A DNA stretch of 64,000 bases. Source: Delphinus delphis (taxonomy: Eukaryota > Chordata > Mammalia > Artiodactyla > Delphinidae). The notes below the pieces were generated by a model. The model was not told where the DNA came from. It saw only the letters and a list, made by a program, of their open reading frames with translations, and searched no databases. Position 1 is the stretch's first letter, and every line of letters starts with the position of its first letter. Positions 34,029-46,200 of this stretch are shown one piece after another. Both the position numbers and the translations under genes were made by a program. Location: assembly GCF_949987515.2 (NCBI RefSeq), contig NC_082684.1, forward strand, positions 51,302,006 to 51,366,005. The letters run 5' to 3'.

Positions 34029-34305
34029 TGAAGTTTGTTTTAATTTTGCTAATGGTTTCTTGCTTTAACACAAATAGAAATTCTTGACATTAAAATGTGT
34101 TTTGCTGTCGTTACTGTTAAAATACACCTGATGCTCTACATTGGCTCCCTATGAGCTGTGAGATTCTGGGTCAGCTATGCTCAGGGAAAAATGGGGGCCA
34201 AGCCATTTTATTTCCTGTAGAATATGGTCTTGCTTCCTCTACTGACTGGGGAAAGATGATGAAGTTGCTGGAGGATTAGGAAAGGGTGAGGAAGGGAAGT
34301 GGAGC

Positions 34306-34329
34306 GTGTGTGTGTGTGTGTGTGTGTGT
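34306..34329. repeat. (GT)12 microsatellite
   Basis: About 12 GT units. The open frames crossing it are low-complexity translations. Confidence 0.95.
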
Positions 34330-34968
34330 ATCTACTAGGAGTAAACTCTGTATAGCAGGGACCTTAGCTGTCTTTTTTGCTGCCATGTCCTCAGTGCCTG
34401 GCTTACAGCAGACACTGAAGAATAGTTCTTTACAGTCAACTGCAAGGCCCTGCACGATCTTGCCCAGCCCTCTGCTTACAATCTCTCTGTCCTCATTTCC
34501 TACTGTTTTTCCCACTGCTCATTTCAGCATCAGCTATGTTTTCCTTCATGTAGCTCCTTATACACCCCAATCCTAGTCTCACCTCAGGGTCTTTGCACTT
34601 GCCATTATTTTAGCCTGGAATATTCCTCCTGGATTTAGGAATGGCTCTTTTCTCCCCTTGAGGTTTCTGCTCAAATGTCACCTCATCAGTGAAGCTTCCC
34701 TGACCTTCTGTTTAAAATAGCTCCCCCATTCATATGGCCTTCCCTGTCTCTCATTTTAGCTTTATTTTTCTCCTTAGCATTTATTGCCTCTGGCATAAAC
34801 ATACACATGTCTGGCTTGTTGACTGGTCTGTTTGTAGTCACTAGAACATAAACTGCAACAGGGGAAGGGGTTGTGTCTGTTTTCTTCACTGCTACTTTTC
34901 AAGGCCTGGTACAGAATAGGCCCCCCAGAAAATTTGTTGAATGAATAATGGAATGAATGAATCTCATG
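34330..34968 (+). repeat. L2 relics, plus strand, probably two pieces
   Basis: A short 3'-end piece (about 34335-34425, with 'agcagggaccttagctgtct' and 'agtgcctggcttacagcaga') is followed by a longer 3' part: 'gcaaggccctgcacgatctt', 'ctcagggtctttgcacttgc', 'ctgctcaaatgtcacctcat', 'cagtgaagcttccctgacct', 'cactagaacataaactgcaa' and the end 'ttgttgaatgaataatggaa'. A very clear L2 block order; no frame is retained. Confidence 0.85.
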
Positions 34969-36438
34969 TATTGTTTTGACTATACTTACACATATTAATA
35001 ATATAGCAATTCTTGCTCTATTTTTCTACTTTATTCACATACGTAACTTAAAACGAGTGATTTCACTGGGGCTTATTCCACAAACATGTTTGACAAGCTT
35101 GAATGGTTATTTACATAAATTTTGCAAAATAGATAATTACTTCAAGAATTAAAAAAGTGATGCAACTGAAAACACAAAACAGAAGTTCAAAATAGAAATT
35201 TAACTTCCTAGTTTGCTAGTATGAGATGAGAATCAATTAAAAAGCACCACCTCTGTCCTCCAACAATGACTTTGACTGCAGTAGCGTTTACAGTAGGTTT
35301 TCCTTATTCCTGTGCTGGTTATAATGCTCGTTCCTGAACACGGAGTAGAGACCTGCTATCCTGTCTCTCCAGCAAAACATAACCTGTATTTAGATCTTGG
35401 GTATGAGTGACTTTCCATTACTATCCAGTGACACCACACTCAAATTGCAGAGGATAAGGCTGTGAGAGCTGAAATTGCAAAAGACATTTCAACCAAAGAG
35501 TGATTCTTTTGTGATATAAAATTTCCTAAAAATATCCAGAATTAGAAGTGAATAAAACTATTTTTAATTCTTTTAAACAAAAATCTTGCTTTAAAAAAGT
35601 GTGGGCAATTGCTTTCTTTTGCTTAATTTCTAGAAACGTTTTCCCTATATAATTCTTTGAGAGAGTGCGTGGGTTAAGGCGTTTAGAAACACATTCTCCC
35701 ACAAAATAATCTGCCTCCCGATAAATAACTCCTGGGAACAGTGGAGAATGTGGAATCCCCCTTTGCGGGCAGGGTGATAGGGTGATGGGCTCACGTGCAC
35801 TGTGTGAACAGGCATTAAGATGCTTTAGCTCTAAGCAGTGATTTTGATGTAAGCTTCTCTGCATCTCATCTGATATTCTGCTCCTGGCAGCATTTGCTGA
35901 GTTCAAGTAGTTACTGACTCCTGCGAAGCTGACAGAGGAACATTTCGGAGAGGGGAAACTAATTTATTCTGACTGCTTGTCAAGCATCAGCCTAACTAGC
36001 CTCATCTTTTTTGCCCTGAAAGTTGCAAGATTCTAACCTTTGCTTTTACAGCATCCACATTAAATAACAAAATGGCCGAGAAGTTCCTATCAGGAGGCTT
36101 ATGCATTAGTACAGCACCATTAAGAGCTGGGAGTACTTAAAAGCAGTACTGATCTTTTGAAATCAGGGGCCAGATTGTCAGATGAATTGACCTTCATTGT
36201 TCTCTTATTAGCAAAAGGCGTCTTTTCTTTTTAAGTCAGAATGGTTATCAGGAAAGTGACTGAATTCTCTGAACTTTTAGGTTCGAGAGGCAGAACTCTT
36301 GATCACGTGGCTGATTGAGACATATTTGGGACTAATATTGTGCCAGTTGTACTTCCCATGACTTTCTTCACAAAGAGCTTGAAGAATGCGTTCCTGAAGT
36401 GGGGCGTGTGGGGTTACGGATTTGGGAAGTTCTCTGTT
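34969..36438. other. unassigned sequence
   Basis: No repeat recognised. The minus-strand open frame 35526-35906 (126 codons) has no motif I can name. The 36040-36230 part is free of low-complexity and repeat wording. Confidence 0.4.
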
Positions 36439-36456
36439 AACCAGAGGAAAATTCTT

Positions 36457-37134
36457 TTTTTTAAAAAATTTTATTGACGTATAGTTGATTTACAATGTTG
36501 TGTTAATTTCTGCTGTACAGCTAAGTGTTTCAGTTATATATGCATATATTCACAGCTAAGTGATTCAGTTATATATGTGTATATTCTTTTTCATAATCTT
36601 TTCCATTATGGTTTATCACAAGATATTGAATATAGTTCCCCGTGCTATAAGTAGGACCTTGTTTTTATCCATTCTATATATAATAGTTTGCATCTGCTAA
36701 TCCCAGAGTCTCAATCCTTCCCTCCCCCAGTCCCACTCCCACTGTACAACCACAAGTCTGTTCTCTATGTCTGTGAATCTGTTTCTGTTTTGTAGATAAG
36801 TTCATTTGTGTCATATTTCGGATTCCACATATAAGTGAAATCATATGGTATTTGTTTTTCTCTTTTTCACTGGCTTCACTTAGTATGATATCTCTAGTGG
36901 CATCCATGTTGCTGCAGATGGCATTATCTTGTTCTTTTTTATGGCTGAGTAATATTCCATTGTATATATGTACCACATTTTCTTTATTCATCTGTCAGTG
37001 GACATTTAGGTTGCTTCCATGTCTTGGCTATTGTGAATAGTGCTGCTATGAACATCAAGGTGCATGCATCTTTTTTAATTATAGTTTTGTCTGGATATAT
37101 GCCCAGGAGTGGAATTGCTAGATCATATGGCAAC
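36457..37134 (-). mobile_element. 5'-truncated L1 with perfect 18-bp target-site duplication
   Basis: A 678-bp minus-strand L1 consisting of the 3'UTR and the last part of ORF2. On the minus strand the C-terminal codons are visible ([28 protein letters not shown]). The duplication aaccagaggaaaattctt lies at 36439-36456 and 37135-37152 without a mismatch, which fixes both ends. The short reading frames in it are ORF2 C-terminus relics. Confidence 0.96.
36518..36587. repeat. 35-bp tandem duplication inside the L1 3'UTR
   Basis: Two imperfect copies, each starting cagctaagtg and ending in a tatattc stretch, begin at 36518 and 36553. The sister L1 copies at 33805 and 62345 have this segment once, so the duplication is private to this copy or its source. 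Confidence 0.85.
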
Positions 37135-37279
37135 AACCAGAGGAAAATTCTTGAATCATTATCTTTTTTGTTGTTGTTGTTGAAATTCACTCTAACTGCA
37201 CTTCATATGCTGTTAATTCAGCCATCTCAGGGGGCTGGTTATATGGGCTGTGTGGTAGTGGGATCTACGGGGAGCCACA

Positions 37280-37705
37280 GGGTCTGACAGCAGCCAGAAT
37301 GACCTTTAAAAGAAGTGGATTGGATCATGTCTGTGGCTCGGCTGTTTAGCGTGAAATTCAGAAAAACCCTTCCCATGGCCCCAAGGGGCTCTGGGACCAG
37401 CTTCTTCTCACTTCTCTGAGCTCATCTGCTCCAGCCACTCTGGCCTGGGGTGTCCTTCAAGCCCACTGAGCTCCGTCCAGCCCCGGGGTCTTCCCACCTG
37501 CTCGTCTCTCTCCTTGGAGAGACCCCTTAGGCCCTCATGTTCCAGGGCAGGTTCCTCCTACTCATTCCAGTCTCAGCTCAGCATCCCCTCATTCCTTAGT
37601 CTTCCCTAAACACCCAGTGTAATATTGTCTCTTCTTCCCTCAGTCTCTGTTTCACACTGACTTCTCCTCCCCATTGCATTTATCACTCTCTGAAGTGCCC
37701 CCCAG
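37280..37705 (+). repeat. L2 relic, plus strand
   Basis: L2 wording: 'tggatcatgtctgtggctcg', 'gctccagccactctggcctg', 'tctcagctcagcatcccctc' and 'ccccattgcatttatcactc'. No frame is retained. Confidence 0.65.
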
Positions 37706-38164
37706 ACAAAGACTTGAGTTTAAGTCATTTTTCTAGGAGGTGATCCCAGGAGGTGCAGGTGGGGAGTGTGGAGGGAAGGATGGGAAGCAAAAGAAGCCGA
37801 TGCAGGGTATGTTACTGATCGGGTGCCGGCTGTGGGCATTTGGGGCTCATTACCCCTGGGGAAGCTGGGTTAGAGTATAGAAGTACATACTTCAAAGCTG
37901 TCGCCTCCTGAGAGGGAGCAAGCTGGAGTATTTACCCACTGACTCTAATCTGTTCTTGGCCCAGAGCTGTTGCTGAGGCTATCAAGTCCCCAGCGCTTTG
38001 GGCCTGTCCTGAATGAGGGCCAGCCAAGGCAGAGAAAGCCTCGGGTGCCAAGTCACAGGTGCTTACAGGAGGGAGCTTGTGAGTGGCAGGGGTGAGAACA
38101 GTGGGTGCAGAGGCATAGGTGCGTGGCAGGTAGAGCCCTCTTGCTCGTTTAGGTGTTTTCTAGT
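37706..38164. other. unassigned sequence
   Basis: No element recognised. A moderately G-rich region. Confidence 0.45.
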
Positions 38165-38292
38165 TTATCAACCGTTCTCCTGCTCTAGAATATAAGCTCC
38201 ATGAAAGTAGGGATGTTGACTATTTTGAGTCCCTCCGACCTGGTGCCTGGAACAGAATAGGCACCCAGTAAGCATTAGTTGAGTAAATGAAA
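38165..38292 (+). repeat. L2 3'-end relic
   Basis: 'tagaatataagctccatgaa', 'agtagggatgttgactattt', 'ctggtgcctggaacagaata', 'ggcacccagtaagcattagt' and 'tgagtaaatgaa': a clear L2 tail. Confidence 0.8.
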
Positions 38293-39774
38293 AGACATGA
38301 AGTTTCACTGGAAAATACATGGCCTCTAATATGTATTTCATTCTGATGTGGCAGATCCAGAAGGTAAGATGCATCACATGAGACTTGGAAATGGCCAACC
38401 AGATTGAGGATGTCTGGAGAGGGAGGAGGGGATTCAGAAGGATGTGCATGGTATATTAAAGACGGTATTGGAGTCAGGTCCCGACCAAGATTTAAACTTC
38501 ATAGGAATACTTCCCTTTGTAAGTGGTCACGGCCTAATCCTTCATTCTCTCTGGAATTCTGTTCCTTCACCTACTTTACCTGCTTCACAGAGATGTTAAG
38601 ATAATAAAAGGAGATAACAGATTTGAAAGCACTTCTGAAAAATGTACTCTTATGGAGAAAGCTACTATTTAACTGTTGAAAATACCTTATATTCAAGTTA
38701 AAATTGTTCCCAAGTGCTTAGTCCCTTTAAAAAGTGATTGCTGCTGCCAAGAGCCATTTTAATGGACAGTTATTGCCTCTCAACTGAAGTGAGTAGAATA
38801 ATCAATTTCCATGGTGTGTCTGATGACCTGTGGCTGAAAAGAGAGCCTCAGGGGTGATCGGCTGACTCTTATCTCATAGGCAACTGGCAGCCTGGGAACA
38901 AGGGGACATGGGAGAGATGTGCTCAGGTAACAAAGGGAAGCCATATCTCTGGCTGATCTGGAAATCCATTTCGATAAAGTAAATAAGCCAGGGGAGTAGG
39001 GAAAGTAGAACTGCAGGGGAAACAGCTTCTTGTTGCAGTTAGAACCAGGTGGAGAGGAGAGTTTTCATTTTTAACTTTTGGCAGGACAGTTTGAGTATTC
39101 CGGTTGATCACTTGAAAGGCTTTGACACCTAGTCCACTGGACACTTGAAGGGCGGGGGCTGGAGTATGAGTGGCCCCAGCCCACTCCCTCTGACTCCACC
39201 CACACCTCAGGGGGCCTCCAATCAGAGCGCATGGTGCCCCTGCCCCAGCCTGAAAGACTAAGCTCTGTCCCCCTGCAAGCAGCAGCTCTTGGCCATCCTT
39301 GGCCTGGGGGTTTGCACACTGGGGGGTCTTGGCCTGGCTTAGGGAAGGTGGACCAGGAGAAGAGGGCTGCACAGGCCCTGGGCATGAGAGGCTTCTGTTT
39401 GGGTAGAAAGTTCCTGGGCACTGGAGTGTGGTCTAGACAGAGGGAAGAGGATCTGGGTGAGCAAGTCCCTTGACCTCTTGGACTCCTCACCCCAGGGGGA
39501 GAGGTGCTACTAGGAGAGGGCCAGAGCAGGGTGGGATCTCTAAAAAATGGGACCCAGGACAGGGGCCTGGGTTCCAGATCTAAGGGAAGGACATCAGATA
39601 TGAAACTGACTTTGGCCTTGGTAGTTAAAGCTATAAAAGACAGGCTAATTGCAAAAGCCCCTAACTGACCAGTGAGGGATAGGACGGCAACTCTAGGAAG
39701 CTCTTTATTGGAAGGGAAAGGCAAGCCAAGGAAAACTCTCCGAAGGATTGCCACGTGACTCAGAGGAAAGTCGT
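38293..39774. other. unassigned sequence including a GC-richer patch
   Basis: No repeat recognised. About 39120-39560 is clearly richer in G and C than its surroundings. It holds the longest open frame of the window (minus, 39071-39814, 247 codons) and an overlapping 149-codon minus frame. Neither resembles a protein family I know. Confidence 0.4.
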
Positions 39775-40240
39775 AGTCTTTGCAGTGGCTACAGGGCTGT
39801 GTGTGATCTGCCACCCCTCTGTCCCATGACCTCCCTGACCTTATCTACCTTCTTATTCCCTCCTGCCAGCAACTGTACTCTGTCCGCACTGGCCTCCTCA
39901 CTGCCTTTCGTGGGTGCCGAGCCTGTTTGCCGTGGCTATTCCTTCTGTGTGGAACACTCCCTGAGAACTGCCGGTGTACTTTGTTCAAATGCCCCCCTCC
40001 CAGTCACCTAACCTGACCAGACTATTTAAAATTGAACCAGGCACTCTCATTTCCCCATCCCTTCTGTCTCCTCCCCCTGCCCCACTCCTGACCCCATCCG
40101 TCAGCTAGTAATTTACTTATTGCTTTTTCAGTCTCTGTCTGCCCTTGGGAATGTAAGCTTCATTAGGCAGGCTTCAGTCCCCAGAAGAATGCTTGGCACG
40201 TTGTAGGTGCTCAATAAATCTTTGTTGAATGAATGAAGTA
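39775..40240 (+). repeat. L2 relic with 3' end, plus strand
   Basis: In order: 'ccatgacctccctgacctta', 'cgcactggcctcctcactgc', 'gggaatgtaagcttcattag', 'gcttggcacgttgtaggtgc' and 'tcaataaatctttgttgaat' with a gaatgaatgaa end. One of the best-preserved L2 tails here. Confidence 0.88.
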
Positions 40241-41144
40241 AACTTGATTAAGGTAAGTAGTAAACAATGAGAGGAATTCCTGAAAAATCATCAGAGATCT
40301 TAAAATGCATAGAATGTACAATTTCTTATAATTCTTGCCGTATGAAGAGGGATAATATCTAAATATTTAAATGAAGGCTTTTCTTTCTCACCACTTTTCT
40401 TGTCACTTCATGGGTCTCACTTATTGAGCCAGTAGCATTCACTGTCTTCTGAGAGTGAAAATTCAGACCAGAGCAAAGAGTCAAAGAATTCCAGGGGAAG
40501 CTCTTGAAATCAATAAAAGCCTCTGAGAACAGAACCTAGAAATGTTTAATGGCGATTAGATTGTGCACAGTCTGCCTCTTTCCTCTCTATTCCTCTTAAT
40601 TTTTCCTTTTCCCTTTCCTCTGCTCTCTTTTCTCTTTCCCTTCCTCCTCCTTCAAATTTGGAGCAAGGGGCTGTGTTAGGACTGTAGGACTCAGAGATGG
40701 TTGGGGTCAGTTCTCAGGAGTGGACAGTTAGGTGGGGGAGATTTCTGTGGGAAGAAATCGTTTCAGCATCATGGGCAAAGTGCTGTCATGGAAGTATGCC
40801 CAGACACTGTAGGAACCAAGCTCTTGAAAGATAACTAGATTGGCCGGTGGAGATGTAAGAGGCTGCCAGGGGAGCCCTGGCGTACATGGGTGGAATTCTA
40901 TAAATTGGAGACTTGGAAGAATGTAGAGTTATTGTTTAGAAATTCTGAAACCACTTGAGGTGTGAAAGACAGTCTTTGGTTATTTCTAAAATTCACTATC
41001 TTTCAGCCCCCTTTTCTACCCATTCTGCATAAATTCTCTCTGTCTCTGATTGTCTCTCTCTATATATAGATAATATATATACACACATATATACATATCA
41101 ATTGTGCTATTGGTAAAGATGTTATCAATATAGCAACAGCACTT
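40241..41144. other. unassigned sequence with a short TA/CA tract
   Basis: A CT-rich run near 40570-40660 and a tatatata/cacaca tract near 41058-41098. Otherwise nothing recognised. Confidence 0.45.
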
Positions 41145-41290
41145 ATAGTAAATAGTAATTTTAGCAACCGCCATCAGGCACCGTGCCAAGCCCTTGACAT
41201 TGATGACCTCATTTACTCCTTATGACATGCCTCAGCAGAAGACACCAACACCATCCTCATTTTATAGATGAGGAAACCAAAGCATCATGA
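41145..41290 (-). repeat. MIR SINE relic, minus strand
   Basis: Reversed core: 'aggcaccgtgccaagccctt', 'gatgacctcatttactcctt' and 'cattttatagatgaggaaac'. Confidence 0.75.
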
Positions 41291-42624
41291 ATAAATAACA
41301 CACAGAGATATCATTATTTGAGTCTTTCTGATTTTGACTGTCCACGTGTTCTTTCACATCACCAATATGTGTCAAAAATACATTTACATCCTAAGATGTA
41401 GGAGAAACACATATGCGAAAATATGCTGCTGAAAAAGTGGCAGAATTACCAAGCAGCAATGTATCCATTCTGGAGAAGCACTAGCTGTAAGAAACCCCCA
41501 AGACTGAAGAGGACTTGGTGACTACTGCCTGTATCTTAAATGCCATGAACTTTCCTATGCCTTACTTCTATGAACAGAAACATCTGCTTTATAATTATGC
41601 TCACTTTCCTTACAGGAGAGTATTTAAATGAAGTTATCAAAATTTTATTTGATGGTTTTAGACAATTTTAGTGCTCAGAGAGTTAAAGAAATGGTGGCAG
41701 GTCTTTGGGCTGGCCTGGTATAGTGGGCATTTCTTTGCAGTCCTTTGTCAATGAGATTTAATCATGTTATCTAGGCACCTCAGCTTTTCTGTTCTTATGC
41801 CTTATGCCTATTGAATTGTGACAATGGATCGTGGTTTCAAATACTTTCTAATTATTCCCATGGTACTTTGTGCTAGCCAAAATCTCTAAGGACACACGCT
41901 CACTTTTCAATTATTATTTCCCAAAGCTTTGTAATTCACATAACTGTTTGATAACCAGACAGTGATTCCCAATCATGGTGTTTAAGACATTTTAGATGAT
42001 CTCCAGTTATTTGCAAGGATGCAGGGAATTTAATATTTTCTAATGAAATTATTAGAATTTGTTTATTATTTTTCTAAACATAGGATGAATTGTCTATATA
42101 TGGCTGAAAAACTCAATGAGGGACCAGTAGCTCTTTTTGCTTTAATTACAAGTAACTTTGGCCACTATTCAAAGTGCCCACTGCCACTTGCCCCACTGTA
42201 TACCTGCAGCTATGTAATGTTTTTAATGAGAAGCTGAAATCTTAGAGAACCTGAAATACAGGATTGTGCTCAGTGGGTTTTACTGTATGTGTCTTTGTAT
42301 TGGGGGTTTCTATTATGCATAGAGTTGTTGACTAAACAGTAATTTTATAGCCCATTGATGGAATCAAGATATGTACATTAGTCCCATCATAGAACTTTCT
42401 TAAATTCCATCCCATTCAATTCTCTGCTTTGGCCCACATATATGGTTGTGTTTAACTAGAATAACTGAAGTTTCCTATTCCCACATTGTTTTACCTGTAA
42501 CAATAATATGCTCATCAAGATTATGTAACAAAGAGGTTCTATAGTGACAACAGTAGGTGTATCCACTGAACATTATCCTGGAGGAAATAAAAGAGTTTTT
42601 ACAATTTATTCTGAATACTGTAAG
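41291..42624. other. unassigned sequence
   Basis: About 1.3 kb of AT-rich DNA with no recognised element. Confidence 0.45.
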
Positions 42625-42745
42625 GGCAGATATAGAAATAAAGTGTGAACTCCTTAAGCATAAAGGCCATTTATGTCTCATTCATAGTTGGATTCCAATA
42701 TGTGACACATATTAGGTGCTCAAAATGTTTGAATGAACGACTCAC
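42625..42745 (+). repeat. L2 3'-end relic
   Basis: 'gtgtgaactccttaagcata', 'acatattaggtgctcaaaat' and 'gtttgaatgaacgactc', matching the L2 tail. Confidence 0.75.
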
Positions 42746-43613
42746 TTATAAAAGTGGTGTTTAGCATGATGCTGGACATGTGATAGATTTTCAGGAACTA
42801 TTTATTGATCTAGATATGAACCTTGGGCCCTCGCATAGGGAAACTGGATCAGCTTCCTAAGGCTTGGACGTGGGCATGGCTGATGTTGGGGAACGCAGTG
42901 AGGTTAGACATAATTTTTCACATACTCTTTTCTTCCTCTCCTTCTTCCCATTCTCTCCATTTATTATCATCCTGCTGTTGCAGCCAGCTAATACAAAATC
43001 CTTTGTGATTCACTACCTCAGGCGAGTATGTTTCAAAGTTCCTCCTTACAGTAAAACCTTGAACTTCCTAATGTAGTATATTTGAAATTTACATCTCAAA
43101 ACTCACTGAGAAGTGACCCCTTCAATTCTGGACTCTGCCCAGTGCCCAAAATAGTGTGAGTGCTAAAAATACATGCACTCCGCCAAAAAGAGTTTACTAT
43201 GTTCTCAGTAGAAGCTTTAAACTCTCCCTTAAAGGTTAGAGAAAGTTGGCTTGATGGCAAAAGAAAATTTATTTAAAAACCATTTTTACACTCGTTTCAT
43301 AATAGTAACATTTTATCTTTTTTACAGTGATTTATAGGCACTGGAGCGGAACAGGGGAGTCATGGAAAAAAGCAATTAACGAATAAAGAAAAAAAGTACC
43401 AATAGTGAAGGGGAAAAGAAATCTGAAAGCTAAAGAAGAGAGAATAATTGATGGTTCCATTTTAGCTTAATGTTATTTCTGGATCTCTTTTATATACTGT
43501 GTTATTTACTGCATAGTTTATAGTTGACAGAAATAAACAGCATTTGCAATATAATGTCTTTAGCCCTGCCATCCACTTGCTCATCCCGCTTGCCTGTCAA
43601 GCTAGAACTTCAA
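42746..43613. other. unassigned sequence
   Basis: No element recognised. Confidence 0.45.
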
Positions 43614-43689
43614 CCAACATCCGTCAAAGTCTCCTGTGATGGAGTCTGTTTCCAACATCCGTCAACGTCTCCTGTGATGGGGTCTGTTT
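43614..43689. repeat. 38-bp tandem duplication, two copies
   Basis: Copy one starts at 43614 and copy two at 43652, both beginning ccaacatccgtcaa. They differ at two or three bases. The open frame at 43524-43730 exists partly because of this duplication and shows no protein family. Confidence 0.92.
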
Positions 43690-44009
43690 TTAATAAGCCC
43701 AGCACTATAATTACCTTATTGCAAAGTTAAAGCCAAATGACACTTACGATGAAGGTTTCATGGCTAAACAGTAAAGTCAATGAAGCATAGGCATACCAGC
43801 TGTCAGACAGGAAATAGCTGCTCAAGGATTTGTTTCTTTATTGCTTGATGAGGGTCACTTCATTTGTACTTGGAAACTTTGTCACATCTACAACAGGTAG
43901 GAGAGAAGGAAAAAGAATGAGTGTCATGGAAGCTAACTTAGAAACATACCCTTATTCATAGATTTAGGGGAGATTCATACTGGGCTTCTGTGCTCAGGAA
44001 CATCTGTGC
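43690..44009. other. unassigned sequence
   Basis: No element recognised. Confidence 0.45.
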
Positions 44010-44182
44010 TAAGTGTTTCCACAAATATTTTCTAACTTAAAGCTCTAATGATCCAAATAGTTAAAGTATTGTCCGAATTGCGTAAGTGAGGAAACTGAGG
44101 CTCTGAGAGTTTTTAAACTATGGGCTTGAGGCTACCCAGCTGGTAAGTGATAAAGCAAGGCCGTGAACCCAGGCTAAATGTT
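44010..44182 (-). repeat. MIR SINE relic, minus strand
   Basis: Reversed core: 'aagtgaggaaactgaggctc', 'tacccagctggtaagtgata' and 'aagcaaggccgtgaacccag'. Confidence 0.75.
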
Positions 44183-46014
44183 TCAAAGTTTGATGCAGTT
44201 GGCCCTTGTATTATAGCTGCCATCAGGGGAAGTGTTTGGTCTAACATGGTCCAGATTGTGGTCTGGATGGAAATGGAAGGCAGTTTAGACATGTCCGCAT
44301 GCTGAGTTACTGAAACTAAGAAGGCGAGACACTCAGACGAATGATTATCCTCTGTGTTTTACGGCAGAGATCTACCTCTATTTTATAGTGTTTGAAGTTT
44401 TACATTTCTGTGACAATCACAACCAATTGTGAATTGATATGTCAGTGAATATCGCATCACACATGGCATCCTTCACCAAAGCAATTCTGGAGATAAATGG
44501 AGTCTTGCTCTCATCTTAGCGTGTGTGGATGACAATGACAGAATGTGTGTCTGAAAGCTTAGGAGCATCATTTTTACTTAATGGATAATACAAAATGGAT
44601 CGTTGAATCATTTGGCTCATTCAGAGCCCCAGGACTACTAAATCTGGGATCTTTTTTTTCCATCCAATATCTCAAAGCAGAAATATGGGGCTTCATTTCT
44701 ATTCCTCTCTTGAATCACTTCTGGGCAATACTAAAAGCGTCATTCTTTTTCCAGTTCACTTGAGAGTTAACATTGCATCAGCCTCAAGAATCTCTCTGCT
44801 GGCACATCTGGGAAGAGGAGTGCCCTGTAGTGGCTGTGCTTCTCAATGGAATGTTAACCTTGGTGGCAGCAGACCTGTAATTAATTTACTAAACAAGTAG
44901 GGTATTTTGATTTTTCTGGACTAAAGCCTATAAGGACAGGGTTTGAAAAGAATGAATTGATGAAGTGTAAAAATAACTTAAATATTTGACTCAGTCACAG
45001 GTTTATAAAATCTATGTAAAAGAAAGTTGTATTTCAGGCTATGGGAGTTAACACTCAGTCATTGCCATGCTATATTGGCAAAGATGGAAACTGTTGAAAC
45101 TGAACTGTTGACTCTTGGGCGACATCTTTGTACAGTGCCTGGAAATGTCCTCAGCTGAGCCATCAAGTACCATGCAGCCTACAAAGGGCAATGAGGATGT
45201 CAGTTACCTCGTGTGTTGTTTGAAAGCTGGAGGTTCCTCACTAGACAGAACACTTACTCTTCTCCATCTCCCCTCCAGCCCTTAGCGGGTTGCCTCTCAG
45301 GTTGAGCGGGGGAGAGGGTCTGGGGATTGGAGTGATCACTGGGAGTTTCAGGACTGGTTTTTCTTGCACTTAGTAGCCGTGGAAGGGGGATCTGGCTCTC
45401 AATTTTCTGCAGATTTCTCTAAAAGGTAGAATATTTAATGTCTCTGTCATCAGCTTTGTCTTCTTTCTACCACTTCTGAGGTAACTGTCTAAATTCTTCC
45501 TCAATGTTTTGCTATATTCATATGCTCTACCTAGATACTCTGAGGTTTCCTACCATTTCTAAGAATACTAGCACTGTAGCTACAATTTTTAGATCTGGTA
45601 GCTTTACATGTTTCTCTACTACTTCCAGTCACGTATAGTCCCTTTGTAGTGTTAACCTTGCTCATGCGTAGACCAAATGTGTACCTGATGTGAACAGGAT
45701 GCAGTTAGTTTAGAAGGAGAAACATTGGTGAGGCGCTCATGGGGACGCATTCCAGCCCAGTGTCAGAGGGAGAGTAGATTCACTTCTGTTTGTGCCCTTC
45801 ACTTGGATGAGCAGATCAGATGTCCCTCGCTGTTGCAGGGGCAGAGGCAGGGAATAAGGAGCTAGTGCCTGGGACAGAGCGAAGTCTGAATTGAATTCTA
45901 AGGCTGTAATAGTAAAAGTCTGTAATTACTATTAAAAATAAGATTATAAAAATCACTTGATACTTCCACATTAATGCATATGCCTCATTTATGGACACCA
46001 TTTTTAGTGTTTCC
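44183..46014. other. unassigned sequence
   Basis: About 1.8 kb with no recognised repeat or coding segment. Confidence 0.45.
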
Positions 46015-46200
46015 ATTGAAGAATGTTTCTTAAAGTCACATCAGAATCACCTGGAGTGTTTGGAAGAAAAAAAAGCATATTTCTGTGCCCTCTCCCAGAC
46101 TTTCTGGCCTCTCTTAGGACGGGGCCCAGGATTCTGCATTTAAGATAATCTCTAGAGATGATTCCTATACTCACTAAAGTTGGAGGATCACTGGTATAGA
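46015..46200. repeat. MER5A-type hAT-Charlie relic
   Basis: 'cacatcagaatcacctggag', 'gacggggcccaggattctgc', 'atttaagataatctctagag' and an imperfect inverted end 'gatgattcctatactcacta'. The inverted-repeat logic of this non-autonomous DNA transposon is recognisable. Confidence 0.75.

Noticed and set aside
33814..34034. aaactgaagt at 33814-33823 and 34025-34034 as a target-site duplication of the L1 fragment
   Set aside because: The left copy overlaps sequence that is part of the L1 3' end itself, so the match is probably coincidental.
34286..34576. 96-codon open frame with a poly-Cys/Val start
   Set aside because: It begins in the GT microsatellite and continues through L2 relics. It is not a gene.
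35526..35906. 126-codon minus-strand open frame
   Set aside because: No family resemblance and no supporting signals. A frame of this length is not surprising in 64 kb.
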